Source of the DNA: a virus
Strand: one strand, 5' to 3'
IMG/VR virus record: IMGVR_UViG_3300042860_003408
Coordinates: 21,866-85,865 of that record
Length of the DNA stretch: 64,000 nucleotides
Shown here: in pieces, positions 31,701-39,385 of the stretch
Position numbering within the stretch: position 1 is the first letter of the stretch
Layout of the letters: the number at the start of each line of letters is the position of its first letter
The notes under the pieces: model-generated
Told to the model about the DNA's origin: nothing
The model's input: only the letters and a program-made list of their open reading frames with translations
Databases searched by the model: none
Translations under genes and position numbers: made by a program

Positions 31701-34700
31701 GCTACAATGAATAGGGTTCTTTCTGGATTGAAATCTAAGCTGCATACAGCAGAGAGAAGTAAGAACGTTACTCAGTCCTATCTAGACTCATTGAAATTGC
31801 TAATAAAGGACGTTGAAAAACACGAGGCGATGGTTGGCATGATTAAATTTATAGAATTCTCTGCAAATGAAATCAAAGACGTAAGAGTCAAGCTTGATAA
31901 GATGGTAGTCCTTAAGAACACAGGCAAATGGCTTGATGATGAGCAGTTATTCGATATATCTAAGAACTTCCTATCTATGTATGACTCAGCAACAGCTGCT
32001 ATTAGTACAATTATAAACGACTCTCCGTCTATAGCCAAGGGCTTCCCAAAAGAAGATATAGATAGTCTTATTGCCACCGTAAGAAAGATTAGGTCTGAGA
32101 TTGATGATATCAAGTCAATGCTTATCGGGCTAAATGAATATCAATATGTCAATACTATAAAGAGAGAGGGGTTAAATTATAGATCCACTACAGTTAAAGG
32201 TATAACCAAGAAATCTTCAGACACTTCAGAGCAGACTGTATTTAGCGAGAGCGACGACATAGGTCAATTAACAATGCTTGTAGGTGCGATGGTGATGTCT
32301 CCTAAGGAGCAGCATAGAATACTATTTGCCAAGGTTGAGGAGGCTAAGATGAACGCTAGACGCACAATGGAGACTGATGGTGTGATTCTTGGTTTAAAAG
32401 AAAAATGGGACGCTGTTAGAGCTAAGAGAAAGTACGCTACATTCTCTAGATATATGGAGAAAAATGACAATGGCAAAACAACTGGATATCTTCTGTCTGA
32501 CTTAAAGTATGGTTCGTTCTACAAGAACTACGATATCTTTATGAATGACCTTAATTTCAGATACGGATTAACTGGTCATGGAGCAATTCCTATTGATGAA
32601 AAAGAAGCCGCTGAATTCCAAAAAGAAAAGAATGCTTGGATGGAGGCTAACGTTGAGCGCATATTCACTCCTGAGTATTATAAGCTAAGAGAGAATATAA
32701 GTCCTTCAACACAAGAGCTTATGACAGAATATGATGACATACTTAGATCTTTTTATTCTAAATTCAGAGATGAGAATGGAATAATAAGGACTGAAAGAAT
32801 GACCCTTGAAGATAAGGAAAGCTTGTTCGACATAAAGAAGAGAAAAGAAGCCTTATCTATGCTTACATACGCTGATGGTACCCCTAAGACTGTAGGTTCA
32901 TACGATTATAATGTAGCGATAGAACTTCAAGAATTCTACAAAGCTACCACTGATGGTATAAAATACAAATTCAATGTAGATGCATTTGAACGAGCCAAGG
33001 AAAACGCAAGAAAGACTTTGACTGCAGCTGAGTTCAAGGAATGGATGAAAGAGAATACTACCGTAAGACTTAAAGATGAGTTTTACGAGATGATTTCTTC
33101 ATCTGCCAATGAAATGCAATCTGAGAAATGGAAAGAACTCTACCAAATAAGAAAAGACCTACTTAAGTATAATAGAGATATGAATACTATGGAGGTTATA
33201 GGTACAAGGGTTGAGGCTAATAAGCACATAGCTGAGCTAATAAAAAGAATAGATAAAAAACTATCAGACACTCGAGTTAAGACAACATCTACTGCTAGAT
33301 TTAAATTTAAAGATATAGCGGAGGTTGTTCCTAATCAAGCCTATAATAGTGAAATAGAGAGATTATCAGCAGATAAATCATCGGCTGGCGTTAATGCTCT
33401 GAATGAATTTAAAAAGAATTCAGGGTATTATAATAAAAAAGGTAAATTTACTCTATATTCTCACTGGTCAAAAATAGTTCCAAAGAATAAGTCGTTTATA
33501 GAGATCTCTCCGAACTTCATATGGCAAGAGCTAGACGAAAGTTCTCCATTATATAATAAGGATTATGATAAGTCTAGAGAGAAATATGGTATGCAACCAA
33601 AACGCTCAATGTATGATAACTCTAAGGAATATAATAGATTAACTTCAAACAAAGAAGATAAGGAATTTTTAGAAGCGTATAGAAGTGCTATGCAAAAAGC
33701 AAATGAGAACTACTTCTATATGAATAGGTCTAATCCAAATAGATTGCCTCAAATATCTACATCATTCTTTGCAAAGGTTGTTAGAGGCAGCAATTGGATA
33801 TCTGGATTTATAAAAGCGTTGAAAGACTCTATGAATTATATGCCTGAGGATTTATTTATTGGGGATTCAGATTCGAGTGGTAAATATTATGCCGACGGCA
33901 CAGCTGTTAAGCATATACCAACTAGATATAGAACGATGCTTGAGGATACAAATATGATATCCAGGGATTTACTTGGCTCATTTGCTATGTATTACTCGTC
34001 ATCTCTTAATTTCGTTGAGATGTCTAAGGTTCGTGGAACCATAGAAACTATACTAGAAGGGCTTAGAAATGTTCAGATACATGATCCAAAAGGGAAAGAG
34101 GTTAAGACTGGCGGTAGAATGTACCAAAAAGCCGCAGAGTTTGTTAACTCAGAAGTTTATGGTGATGATAAAGTAAGCGCACTTGAATTCTCAATATCTA
34201 GAGGCAATATCGCTACGTCACTATATAATATGATTAGGCGAATGTTTAACAAAGAAAAAGTTACTTCTGGTAGAATCGGCTCCGTATCTGTAGACAAGTT
34301 TATAAAGGCAATAATATCTTATACTAGGATAGTCAATCTTGGATATAATATAAAATCTATATTCAGTAACTTTGGTGGTGCTAAGGTTCAGCAAAAAATA
34401 GAAGCATCAATGGGCTCATTCTTTACAGAAAAAGGACTTATGTTTGCTAATAAAGAAATAGCTCTACGTTTGCCTAGCATAGTAGCTTCATCCACTAATA
34501 GAAGCAATGATAAGATAACGTCTCTTATGAGATATTTTGGCATTACAAGAAGCAACGAGTCGGATATGAAAAACTTGCATGGATGGAAATTTGCAAGATA
34601 TGTAGAAGATAAATTCTGGTATGGCCCATACGAGGCTGGCGACTTTGCAATAAAGGCTCCGTCTATGATAGCTATACTAGACAACTTTAGGTTGTATGAA

Positions 34701-35804
34701 GGTGAATTTTATAGTAGAGAGCAATTCTTAACTAGATTTTTCCCTGGCGCTCAAAGAAAAGAAGGGGCTAGGGAATGGGATTTGATAAAAGATACACTAT
34801 ACTCTGCATACAGCGTTGCTGACAACAATCTAGTAATAGATCCAAAATATGCTGAATATATAACTCCAGAGCTAGAAAATCAAGTAAGCTTACTTTCAGC
34901 ATCTATGTCTCGTAAATTAGATGGATCGTTAACTGGAACAGAGAGAACTGCAGCACATAGAAATCTAGTTGGCTCAATGATGCTTTTACATAAGAATTAC
35001 TTATTGTGGGCAATCCAAGATAGGTTCCATCCAAAAATGTATAGGTACGATCTAGGGGTAGAGACTAGTGGTATCTATAGATGGGGTAATTTAAAGACGG
35101 CTCCAAAAATATGGATGAATATGTTGTTCATGAAAATGTCAAATGTCAACGAGAAATACGAGTACAGTCAAAGGTACTCAGCACAAAGGCTTGCTAAGGA
35201 ATTCACGTTCTTTATAGCATTGTCTGCTGCAGCAACTATATTTAGCAAGTACGCAATCGGGGACGATGATGATAAGATAAAAGAGTCATGGGAGATGTTA
35301 ATATATTTATTGATGGCTCGTGTTACTATGGAGGTTGGTGCCATGATGTCTCCATCCGATGTTTATAATCTGCAGAAAGAACCATTTGGTACTATAGGTA
35401 TAATTACACAAGGCAGAGAGATATTAGATATGGTTGGAGATGGTTCTTATGGAGACATAGTTAGAACCGGACACTATGAAGGCTTTAGGAAGATAGATAA
35501 ATCATTATTGAAAATCATACCTATAGCTAAGCAATATCAACCATACATTGGAAATCCCAACTTTAAGAAAGATGATGCGTTTCTAAATGAAAGTATGTTT
35601 ATACCATATAGTAGGGTTAGAGATTTTATTTGGCCTGAAAACTGGAATGCAAGAGCTAGAGAGAAATCTAAGCAATTGCTTCAAAAGAAACAAGACAAAG
35701 AAAATATGCTAAGAGATGCAGGCGTAGATCCTGAAGAAATAAAAAGAATGAGAAAAAAATCTGAACACATTCGGGATTCTATAAAAAGAGAATACGGTTA
35801 TTAA
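28773..35804 (+). CDS. Second giant virion polyprotein: P-loop kinase-like, ART and metallopeptidase domains
   Basis: This 2,343-residue protein starts 20 bases after the polymerase gene, with GAGGAAAA before ATG. Visible modules are a P-loop kinase-like domain with G-H-P-T-I-G-K-S at 222-229 followed by L-D-D-D-Y, and an ADP-ribosyltransferase domain of the polyvalent-protein type at about 414-551 (Y-H-G-G, G-F-F-A-T, N-D-G-I-I, Y-V-V-F-D-K-E-Q-I-H-I-L-G). Next is a metallopeptidase-like site H-E-M-F-G-H at 644-649. The remaining 1,600 residues are helical and unrecognised; a C-terminal region near 1985-2120 (F-F-P-G-A-Q-R-K, W-A-I-Q-D-R-F-H-P) resembles large polyvalent-protein-associated domains. 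It is the last gene of the + block, so packaging alongside the polymerase is the natural inference. H-E-x-x-x-H is one residue longer than the common H-E-x-x-H. Confidence 0.75.
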   Translation: MCPNINDKKIRNDFNKIVQAFGGRPMTIDEFKYKELRDERSGVDDFAMQHAYAVWDKTNGEPNLDTPDILNYSKFVLSGDKKYKAEYEKNVNNGAGILPISTNRDLYKELNLLNDDGNILTFPYSKFPDNEKGEAKFIEEVFNKKSSRNDIQGKYSLSFKKSPNSKGRVIWITKLDEPKELQGEIDFDTPVYSTQERLSDLSEADEIIVSNSIKQTDVVLFGHPTIGKSFLKNNGADSFISLDDDYAEEINREVSAIAIKYKVAEHLVKDGGNMQWNVEYNDMMQRLFDAAKKEAALSGKMLFTSNTNLLRNNSSSFDRVINLTDKEFKDRANARGVKYDINEWKAQINEVVSKFPKEKVITTDKYLSDLLPKKSTGNDSGINTVFEQNPELSKIGTKEQYSRYLETIFPDSKVKDIVYHGGSPAADFNNPEFGTSGFHGFFATIKSVADEFANRWTRNKGTTGKTKAILVNIQNPDITDKLYQGEYKESVEYIKAKINEGSNDGIIATNTNDKFSDKLGSYDQYVVFDKEQIHILGSKQDIEGFKAFVKTTDSKAISATQNNEDRLTSMSAEKVAQNVSKRQIKAIVRIADDLSRRFGVKFNVMNRNTSMFYGVSKSMNTGAYYKAGGAVFFYDTIKPSYIIHEMFGHPMMFALRASSDPKHREIYDALLAEAMKNTEIVNAVNNSYIDDAKTIKTYDDEVVGDEIIIRSIEKEYNNRENRKIAYLWSRALRALTETIKRIFGNNSIPTDINPYISIGDMLDYVLYGKNAVDILSLEDKDLMAKSVDSITNEIKGINGANIAIAEFLNLFKSDTSKQRAIEHGINEYSIEKENDCAYILASFSHQLYKMSISRDIIVEDGKTGNRFEFKKVDDIYQFPTDDTLYGLKNSHVIAFLRAASRLGDGAITIKSDRTEFIGVIMRFTPSMLVSKIDENTVVLFPVDRMADIGPDSFNVSYRMLDSEMVTSDELSKSTAMATMNRVLSGLKSKLHTAERSKNVTQSYLDSLKLLIKDVEKHEAMVGMIKFIEFSANEIKDVRVKLDKMVVLKNTGKWLDDEQLFDISKNFLSMYDSATAAISTIINDSPSIAKGFPKEDIDSLIATVRKIRSEIDDIKSMLIGLNEYQYVNTIKREGLNYRSTTVKGITKKSSDTSEQTVFSESDDIGQLTMLVGAMVMSPKEQHRILFAKVEEAKMNARRTMETDGVILGLKEKWDAVRAKRKYATFSRYMEKNDNGKTTGYLLSDLKYGSFYKNYDIFMNDLNFRYGLTGHGAIPIDEKEAAEFQKEKNAWMEANVERIFTPEYYKLRENISPSTQELMTEYDDILRSFYSKFRDENGIIRTERMTLEDKESLFDIKKRKEALSMLTYADGTPKTVGSYDYNVAIELQEFYKATTDGIKYKFNVDAFERAKENARKTLTAAEFKEWMKENTTVRLKDEFYEMISSSANEMQSEKWKELYQIRKDLLKYNRDMNTMEVIGTRVEANKHIAELIKRIDKKLSDTRVKTTSTARFKFKDIAEVVPNQAYNSEIERLSADKSSAGVNALNEFKKNSGYYNKKGKFTLYSHWSKIVPKNKSFIEISPNFIWQELDESSPLYNKDYDKSREKYGMQPKRSMYDNSKEYNRLTSNKEDKEFLEAYRSAMQKANENYFYMNRSNPNRLPQISTSFFAKVVRGSNWISGFIKALKDSMNYMPEDLFIGDSDSSGKYYADGTAVKHIPTRYRTMLEDTNMISRDLLGSFAMYYSSSLNFVEMSKVRGTIETILEGLRNVQIHDPKGKEVKTGGRMYQKAAEFVNSEVYGDDKVSALEFSISRGNIATSLYNMIRRMFNKEKVTSGRIGSVSVDKFIKAIISYTRIVNLGYNIKSIFSNFGGAKVQQKIEASMGSFFTEKGLMFANKEIALRLPSIVASSTNRSNDKITSLMRYFGITRSNESDMKNLHGWKFARYVEDKFWYGPYEAGDFAIKAPSMIAILDNFRLYEGEFYSREQFLTRFFPGAQRKEGAREWDLIKDTLYSAYSVADNNLVIDPKYAEYITPELENQVSLLSASMSRKLDGSLTGTERTAAHRNLVGSMMLLHKNYLLWAIQDRFHPKMYRYDLGVETSGIYRWGNLKTAPKIWMNMLFMKMSNVNEKYEYSQRYSAQRLAKEFTFFIALSAAATIFSKYAIGDDDDKIKESWEMLIYLLMARVTMEVGAMMSPSDVYNLQKEPFGTIGIITQGREILDMVGDGSYGDIVRTGHYEGFRKIDKSLLKIIPIAKQYQPYIGNPNFKKDDAFLNESMFIPYSRVRDFIWPENWNARAREKSKQLLQKKQDKENMLRDAGVDPEEIKRMRKKSEHIRDSIKREYGY

Positions 35805-35840
35805 TTTTGCGGTTACAACAATATAACTAGCAACAAGACA

Positions 35841-35884
35841 AAAAAAAGACTACTATTGAGTAAAATCAGTAATAGTCTTTTTTT
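35841..35884. terminator. Bidirectional intrinsic terminator between convergent blocks
   Basis: An inverted repeat of about 16 bp (35,844-35,859 with 35,866-35,881) has one mismatch, one G-U pair and a six-base loop. It is preceded by an A-run and followed by a T-run, so it works as an intrinsic terminator on both strands. It lies between the stop of the second polyprotein gene (35,804, +) and the stop of the first - strand gene (35,888), where transcription of the two arms converges. Confidence 0.9.
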
Positions 35885-35887
35885 ATT

Positions 35888-36478
35888 TTAAGCCAACTTG
35901 ATACCTTTTAGAGAATCAATTAAAGCGCTATCAAATTCATCAATATATGCTGTTGCTAAATCAAACTTCTTATCTTTCAATTGCAATACATCATTAGACG
36001 TTTTAATAGGCTCTATAGCAGATACCATTAAGGCATTATAGAGATTCGAATTAAATGTTGAATTCCAAAAGCTTAATATCTTCTTTTTTATTTCTACATC
36101 AATTTCGAAGTACTTGTTTAGCTTAACTTTCTCATAGGTTTCAATATATTTTTCTATTATAGAGAATGAGTATACATCTAAAAATGTAGGCTCATTTTCT
36201 TTATCAGAAAATCTAGCAGAATATTTTGATTTAAAATTTTCGTTTTCCTCAAATTGGTCAATCTTTAATCTACTGGACATCTCCGTATTAATTGCAACTT
36301 TAAATGAGTTTTCTATATCAGGTGTATTTAAATCATAAATATACCCATTATAGACAGCGTGGCAGTCATTTTTAAGCAAAGACCACCAATCTGCATATTT
36401 ATCAAATATTAGCGGCAATAATAAATAAAAAGATAGATTAAGACCATCAGGAAATTGTTTCAATTCCATCATTTTCAT
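35888..36478 (-). CDS. Hypothetical protein at the end of the nuclease operon
   Basis: The product has 196 residues, is acidic and rich in aromatic residues and Lys, with no recognised motif. The start at 36,478 is supported by a GGAG-type Shine-Dalgarno eight bases upstream. It overlaps the 3' end of the PD-(D/E)XK nuclease gene by 32 bases. It is the last gene of the - strand block before the terminator. The overlap suggests co-expression and perhaps a partner role with the nuclease, but nothing in the sequence shows a function. Confidence 0.55.
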   Translation of the reverse strand: MKMMELKQFPDGLNLSFYLLLPLIFDKYADWWSLLKNDCHAVYNGYIYDLNTPDIENSFKVAINTEMSSRLKIDQFEENENFKSKYSARFSDKENEPTFLDVYSFSIIEKYIETYEKVKLNKYFEIDVEIKKKILSFWNSTFNSNLYNALMVSAIEPIKTSNDVLQLKDKKFDLATAYIDEFDSALIDSLKGIKLA

Positions 36479-37442
36479 AATATTCTCTCCTATAATCCCA
36501 TAAATTATTGACTGTATGCCAATGTATTTCTGAGATAGTTTTATTTATTCTTGGTATTTCTGGTTCTAATAATTCAGGACTTACAGAGAAAACTCTACAG
36601 TCATATGGACTATTATTTTTGATTGCAACTATGTACGTCTCAAACGACCAATCAGAAAGGTCGACTTCTTTTATGTTTTTCATATACCAAATTATAGCCA
36701 TCCAGTAAAAAGCCATTTGACCTGCATATTCATACTCTACAAACGATTTTTTAAAGTTTGAGGTGTCTACAGTGGTCTTTATGTCTATTAGTTGAATCAC
36801 TTTATTTTCTTCATCAACAGTTAATCTGTCAATTAATGATTTGCATTGGTATACTATGTTGTCTTCTAACTTATACTCCCAGTTTATATGGAATTCGTTT
36901 TTAGCCCAGAATTTATCAGAGTCTTCTCTAAATAGCAATTCTTTGGCTTTTTTGTGTAATAACACGTTTTCTTTTGTTATTTTAAGACCATTTAACTCAG
37001 CCCAACTCATCGTTTTCACTGAATTTGACTCTGACCTCAAGAACTTAATGTACTGCTTCAATTTTAAGGCCATTTCTAGCCCCTTAGCGGCACTTTCTTC
37101 GTCTTTCTTACCTGTAGTACTATAGTTATTTTTAAATGCCTCTAAGGCCTTTAAAATAGGCTTCTCGGCCTTGCTATTAATATAGTCTTGACAGAATTTC
37201 TTTTGTTGCGCAGAGCTTGGTGTTTCAAAAGTTAATACCTTGTATTCTTTCTTGAACTCCTCCTGCTGTAGTAGATACATATGAGTCATTATGCCCTTAT
37301 CTATATACTTTCCTTTTAATCCCCCGTCTTTCCCATCTAACATATCTCGGTAGTCTTTAGGCGATATTTCAAATCGCTTAAGACCACTTCTTGAGATACG
37401 TGAATTGTCATCATAATAAGGGATAGTTATATCCATTGTCAT
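36447..37442 (-). CDS. PD-(D/E)XK superfamily nuclease (phage exonuclease)
   Basis: The 331-residue protein carries the PD-(D/E)XK (RecB/Cas4-like) motif set. A G-I-M-T-H motif at about 50-54 supplies the early His; L-I-D-R-L at 203-207 gives the acidic residue, L-I-D-I-K at 218-222 gives the D-x-K pair, and A-G-Q-M-A-F-Y-W at 240-247 gives the downstream Gln. The best reading is a 5'-3' or processing exonuclease used in phage recombination and replication, which fits a neighbourhood of SSB, Sak4-like ATPase and primase. The start lies two bases after the stop of the preceding gene. An endonuclease role cannot be excluded from motifs alone. Confidence 0.8.
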   Translation of the reverse strand: MTMDITIPYYDDNSRISRSGLKRFEISPKDYRDMLDGKDGGLKGKYIDKGIMTHMYLLQQEEFKKEYKVLTFETPSSAQQKKFCQDYINSKAEKPILKALEAFKNNYSTTGKKDEESAAKGLEMALKLKQYIKFLRSESNSVKTMSWAELNGLKITKENVLLHKKAKELLFREDSDKFWAKNEFHINWEYKLEDNIVYQCKSLIDRLTVDEENKVIQLIDIKTTVDTSNFKKSFVEYEYAGQMAFYWMAIIWYMKNIKEVDLSDWSFETYIVAIKNNSPYDCRVFSVSPELLEPEIPRINKTISEIHWHTVNNLWDYRREYYENDGIETIS

Positions 37443-37444
37443 AA

Positions 37445-37750
37445 TTACGCTGCCATTTTTTCACCAAAGAATTCTTCATACATTACTGTAATCTCTTCCT
37501 TAGTTTTAATTGCATTTCTTTTTTTGTTTCGAATTTGAAGTAATTTGTTCAAATCAACATTTTCAATATTCTCCATTGCTTTATTGAAATCATTTTCAGA
37601 TTCAATAATGGCATCTTCCAGCGAGTCATAAGACGATTGAAATTTGCGTTTAAACGCTCTTTCTACTAATGGCTCTTTCAACTTTTTCATGACATCTTCA
37701 GTCATGTTATAGAACTTTTTAAATAAAGTTACTTCTTTTTTTTCTGACAT
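37445..37750 (-). CDS. Hypothetical helical protein
   Basis: The product has 101 residues, is highly charged and mostly helical (K-K-F-Y-N-M-T-E-D-V-M-K-K-L-K-E, later D-L-N-K-L-L-Q-I-R-N-K-K). It has no Cys pairs, no membrane segment and no recognised domain. It sits in an uninterrupted - strand run, four bases after the upstream gene and two bases before the nuclease gene, so it is expressed with the nuclease. A small DNA- or protein-binding accessory factor is possible but not shown. Confidence 0.5.
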   Translation of the reverse strand: MSEKKEVTLFKKFYNMTEDVMKKLKEPLVERAFKRKFQSSYDSLEDAIIESENDFNKAMENIENVDLNKLLQIRNKKRNAIKTKEEITVMYEEFFGEKMAA

Positions 37751-37754
37751 AATT

Positions 37755-38075
37755 TTAAAAATTTTGATTTACTTTTTCAAATGTTTCAAATTCAATTATT
37801 GTGATCTTAATAACATCTGTTTTTTGAGGTTGCTTTTCAGCAGTTTTTGTGTTCCAATTCGGTATAAACCCACTGAACGATCCGCCAATTGAGACAAATC
37901 CAGAATACCCTGTTGATGCATTTATATTCTTATCTCCTACTGTACCATTATATTGATTAGTACAAACAATAAAAGTACCAGGCTTATGCTCATATATACA
38001 TCCTGCATATCCATTTATTGTTCCAAAAAGCATGGTTCCAGGGCTAATTCCTCTAAATATTTCACTAACACTCAT
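37755..38075 (-). CDS. Hypothetical beta-rich protein
   Basis: The product has 106 residues, Gly-, Ser- and Thr-rich and predicted beta-stranded (T-M-L-F-G-T-I-N-G-Y-A-G, then G-F-V-S-I-G-G-S-F-S-G-F), with a more helical tail. There is no recognised domain and no signal peptide. A GAAGGA purine run lies just upstream of the start. A stable GAAA-loop hairpin sits at 38,103-38,124 in its leader. It heads a short operon running through the nuclease gene. Confidence 0.5.
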   Translation of the reverse strand: MSVSEIFRGISPGTMLFGTINGYAGCIYEHKPGTFIVCTNQYNGTVGDKNINASTGYSGFVSIGGSFSGFIPNWNTKTAEKQPQKTDVIKITIIEFETFEKVNQNF

Positions 38076-38102
38076 TTCATTCCTTCTATAATTAAATAAG
38101 TT

Positions 38103-38124
38103 GCGAGCAGATTTCTCTGCCCGC
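38103..38124 (-). promoter_or_regulatory. GNRA-type hairpin in the leader of the 38,075 gene
   Basis: Read on the - strand, a nine-base-pair stem (GCGGGCAGA with TCTGCTCGC) closes on a GAAA tetraloop. One pair is G-U in the - strand RNA but would be an A-C mismatch in + strand RNA, so the element fits function in - strand RNA. It is followed by AT-rich sequence without a clean T-run, so it is not a clear terminator. Its stem sequence resembles two longer stems at 59,690-59,735 and 63,140-63,202. Confidence 0.55.
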
Positions 38125-38152
38125 TTCCAAATATTGCGAGTATTCGGAGTTG

Positions 38153-39385
38153 TTATTTTTTGATATATGATTCTATACTTTCTACATAAACAGCATCAGA
38201 TTTTTTAATCCATCTGTTATATAGTCTACACAAAACATATATTGTTCCGTTATCTTCTAGTTCGATATTTTTAATTATCTCACCGTCGTCTTCTATTTCC
38301 GCATTGCATTCTTTTTCGTTGCAGAAAGTGAAGTTATCGTAAGTCATATAGGCTATATCGCCTATTTTTCCGCATTCTGGACATACAGCTTTTTCTACTT
38401 CAATATATTCATCTCTGATTAAATTATAGTATCCGCTCTCCAATATTTCCTCAAACATTAACGACTGTTCTTTTCCTGAAACCTCTACGGCATTCATCTT
38501 CAGCAATGTTCTAGTAAAGAAATTCGATTCTAATACCTTATTTTTGCGTTTAGATTTTCCTGCTGGAAGCGCATACCTACTCGAAGGGATATATGTCACT
38601 ACTTCTTTCTTGTGATCATATCTTGTATTTCCCATTGTATTGAAAATATCAGATATCATAAGATATGTATTATCCAATACTTTGATATTTACTGTTTCGA
38701 ACCCACTGTGTGGTTCAAAATAACCAGAAGATATATTGGCTGCAGAAACTTCAAGCCCATTTCTTTTTAGCGCACCAACATCTGTCGATGTGCCGTAATT
38801 TGGAGAAAATCCATATTTTGTATAAATTTCGCTTGAATCCTTTTTGAATTTATCACTTGCAATGGTTAACCCATTTGTATGTGTAATAAAATCAGACGAA
38901 CCCTTTCTGTCCAATTGCAATACCATGTTACAGTCTTTGAAGAACTTCATGTTTGCAGCAGAAGATCCGTTGCATCCTGTTTCCTCAAATCTGAAAAATA
39001 CAGATTTAATATTATCAAAATCTGACATAGCTTGAAGACAAGCGTATACTCCGCATTTATCATCTCCTCCAACGCCAACTTGGCAAATATCAGATTGATT
39101 GTATGCGGTTCTCTCTTTTTCTGCTATCGCAAATAAAGTGTCTTCAAATATATATATTTTTCTGTTTTTGCACATCTGATGGACTGTATCTGTGTGAGAC
39201 ACTATACATTTATATCCATTCTCTCCAGATCCTTTAGTAGCATAAATGTTTCCAAATGAATCTTTTTCAATAGATACTCCATCTATCTTTGACAGATACT
39301 TCTCTATGAATTCGTTTATCAACTTGTCTTCCTTTACGGTTGACTGTATTGATAATACTTTTATTAATAAATCTTTGTTTATCAT
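38153..39385 (-). CDS. M20-type metallopeptidase (peptidase T-like) with C-terminal zinc ribbon
   Basis: The 410-residue protein shows the dinuclear metallopeptidase motif series in order: H64-T-D66, G-G-D-D109-K, E134-E135-T-G, D159 and P-H226-S-G. A second Cys set (C335-x2-C338 ... C355-x4-C360) forms a probable zinc ribbon near the C-terminus, which ordinary M20 peptidases lack. M20 enzymes trim di- or tripeptides or remove acyl groups; the substrate here is unknown. Its ATG overlaps the stop of the upstream 830-residue gene (ATGA), so they are coupled. A cytosolic peptidase in a phage replication arm is unusual. All expected metal ligands appear present, so it is probably active. Confidence 0.7.
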   Translation of the reverse strand: MINKDLLIKVLSIQSTVKEDKLINEFIEKYLSKIDGVSIEKDSFGNIYATKGSGENGYKCIVSHTDTVHQMCKNRKIYIFEDTLFAIAEKERTAYNQSDICQVGVGGDDKCGVYACLQAMSDFDNIKSVFFRFEETGCNGSSAANMKFFKDCNMVLQLDRKGSSDFITHTNGLTIASDKFKKDSSEIYTKYGFSPNYGTSTDVGALKRNGLEVSAANISSGYFEPHSGFETVNIKVLDNTYLMISDIFNTMGNTRYDHKKEVVTYIPSSRYALPAGKSKRKNKVLESNFFTRTLLKMNAVEVSGKEQSLMFEEILESGYYNLIRDEYIEVEKAVCPECGKIGDIAYMTYDNFTFCNEKECNAEIEDDGEIIKNIELEDNGTIYVLCRLYNRWIKKSDAVYVESIESYIKK

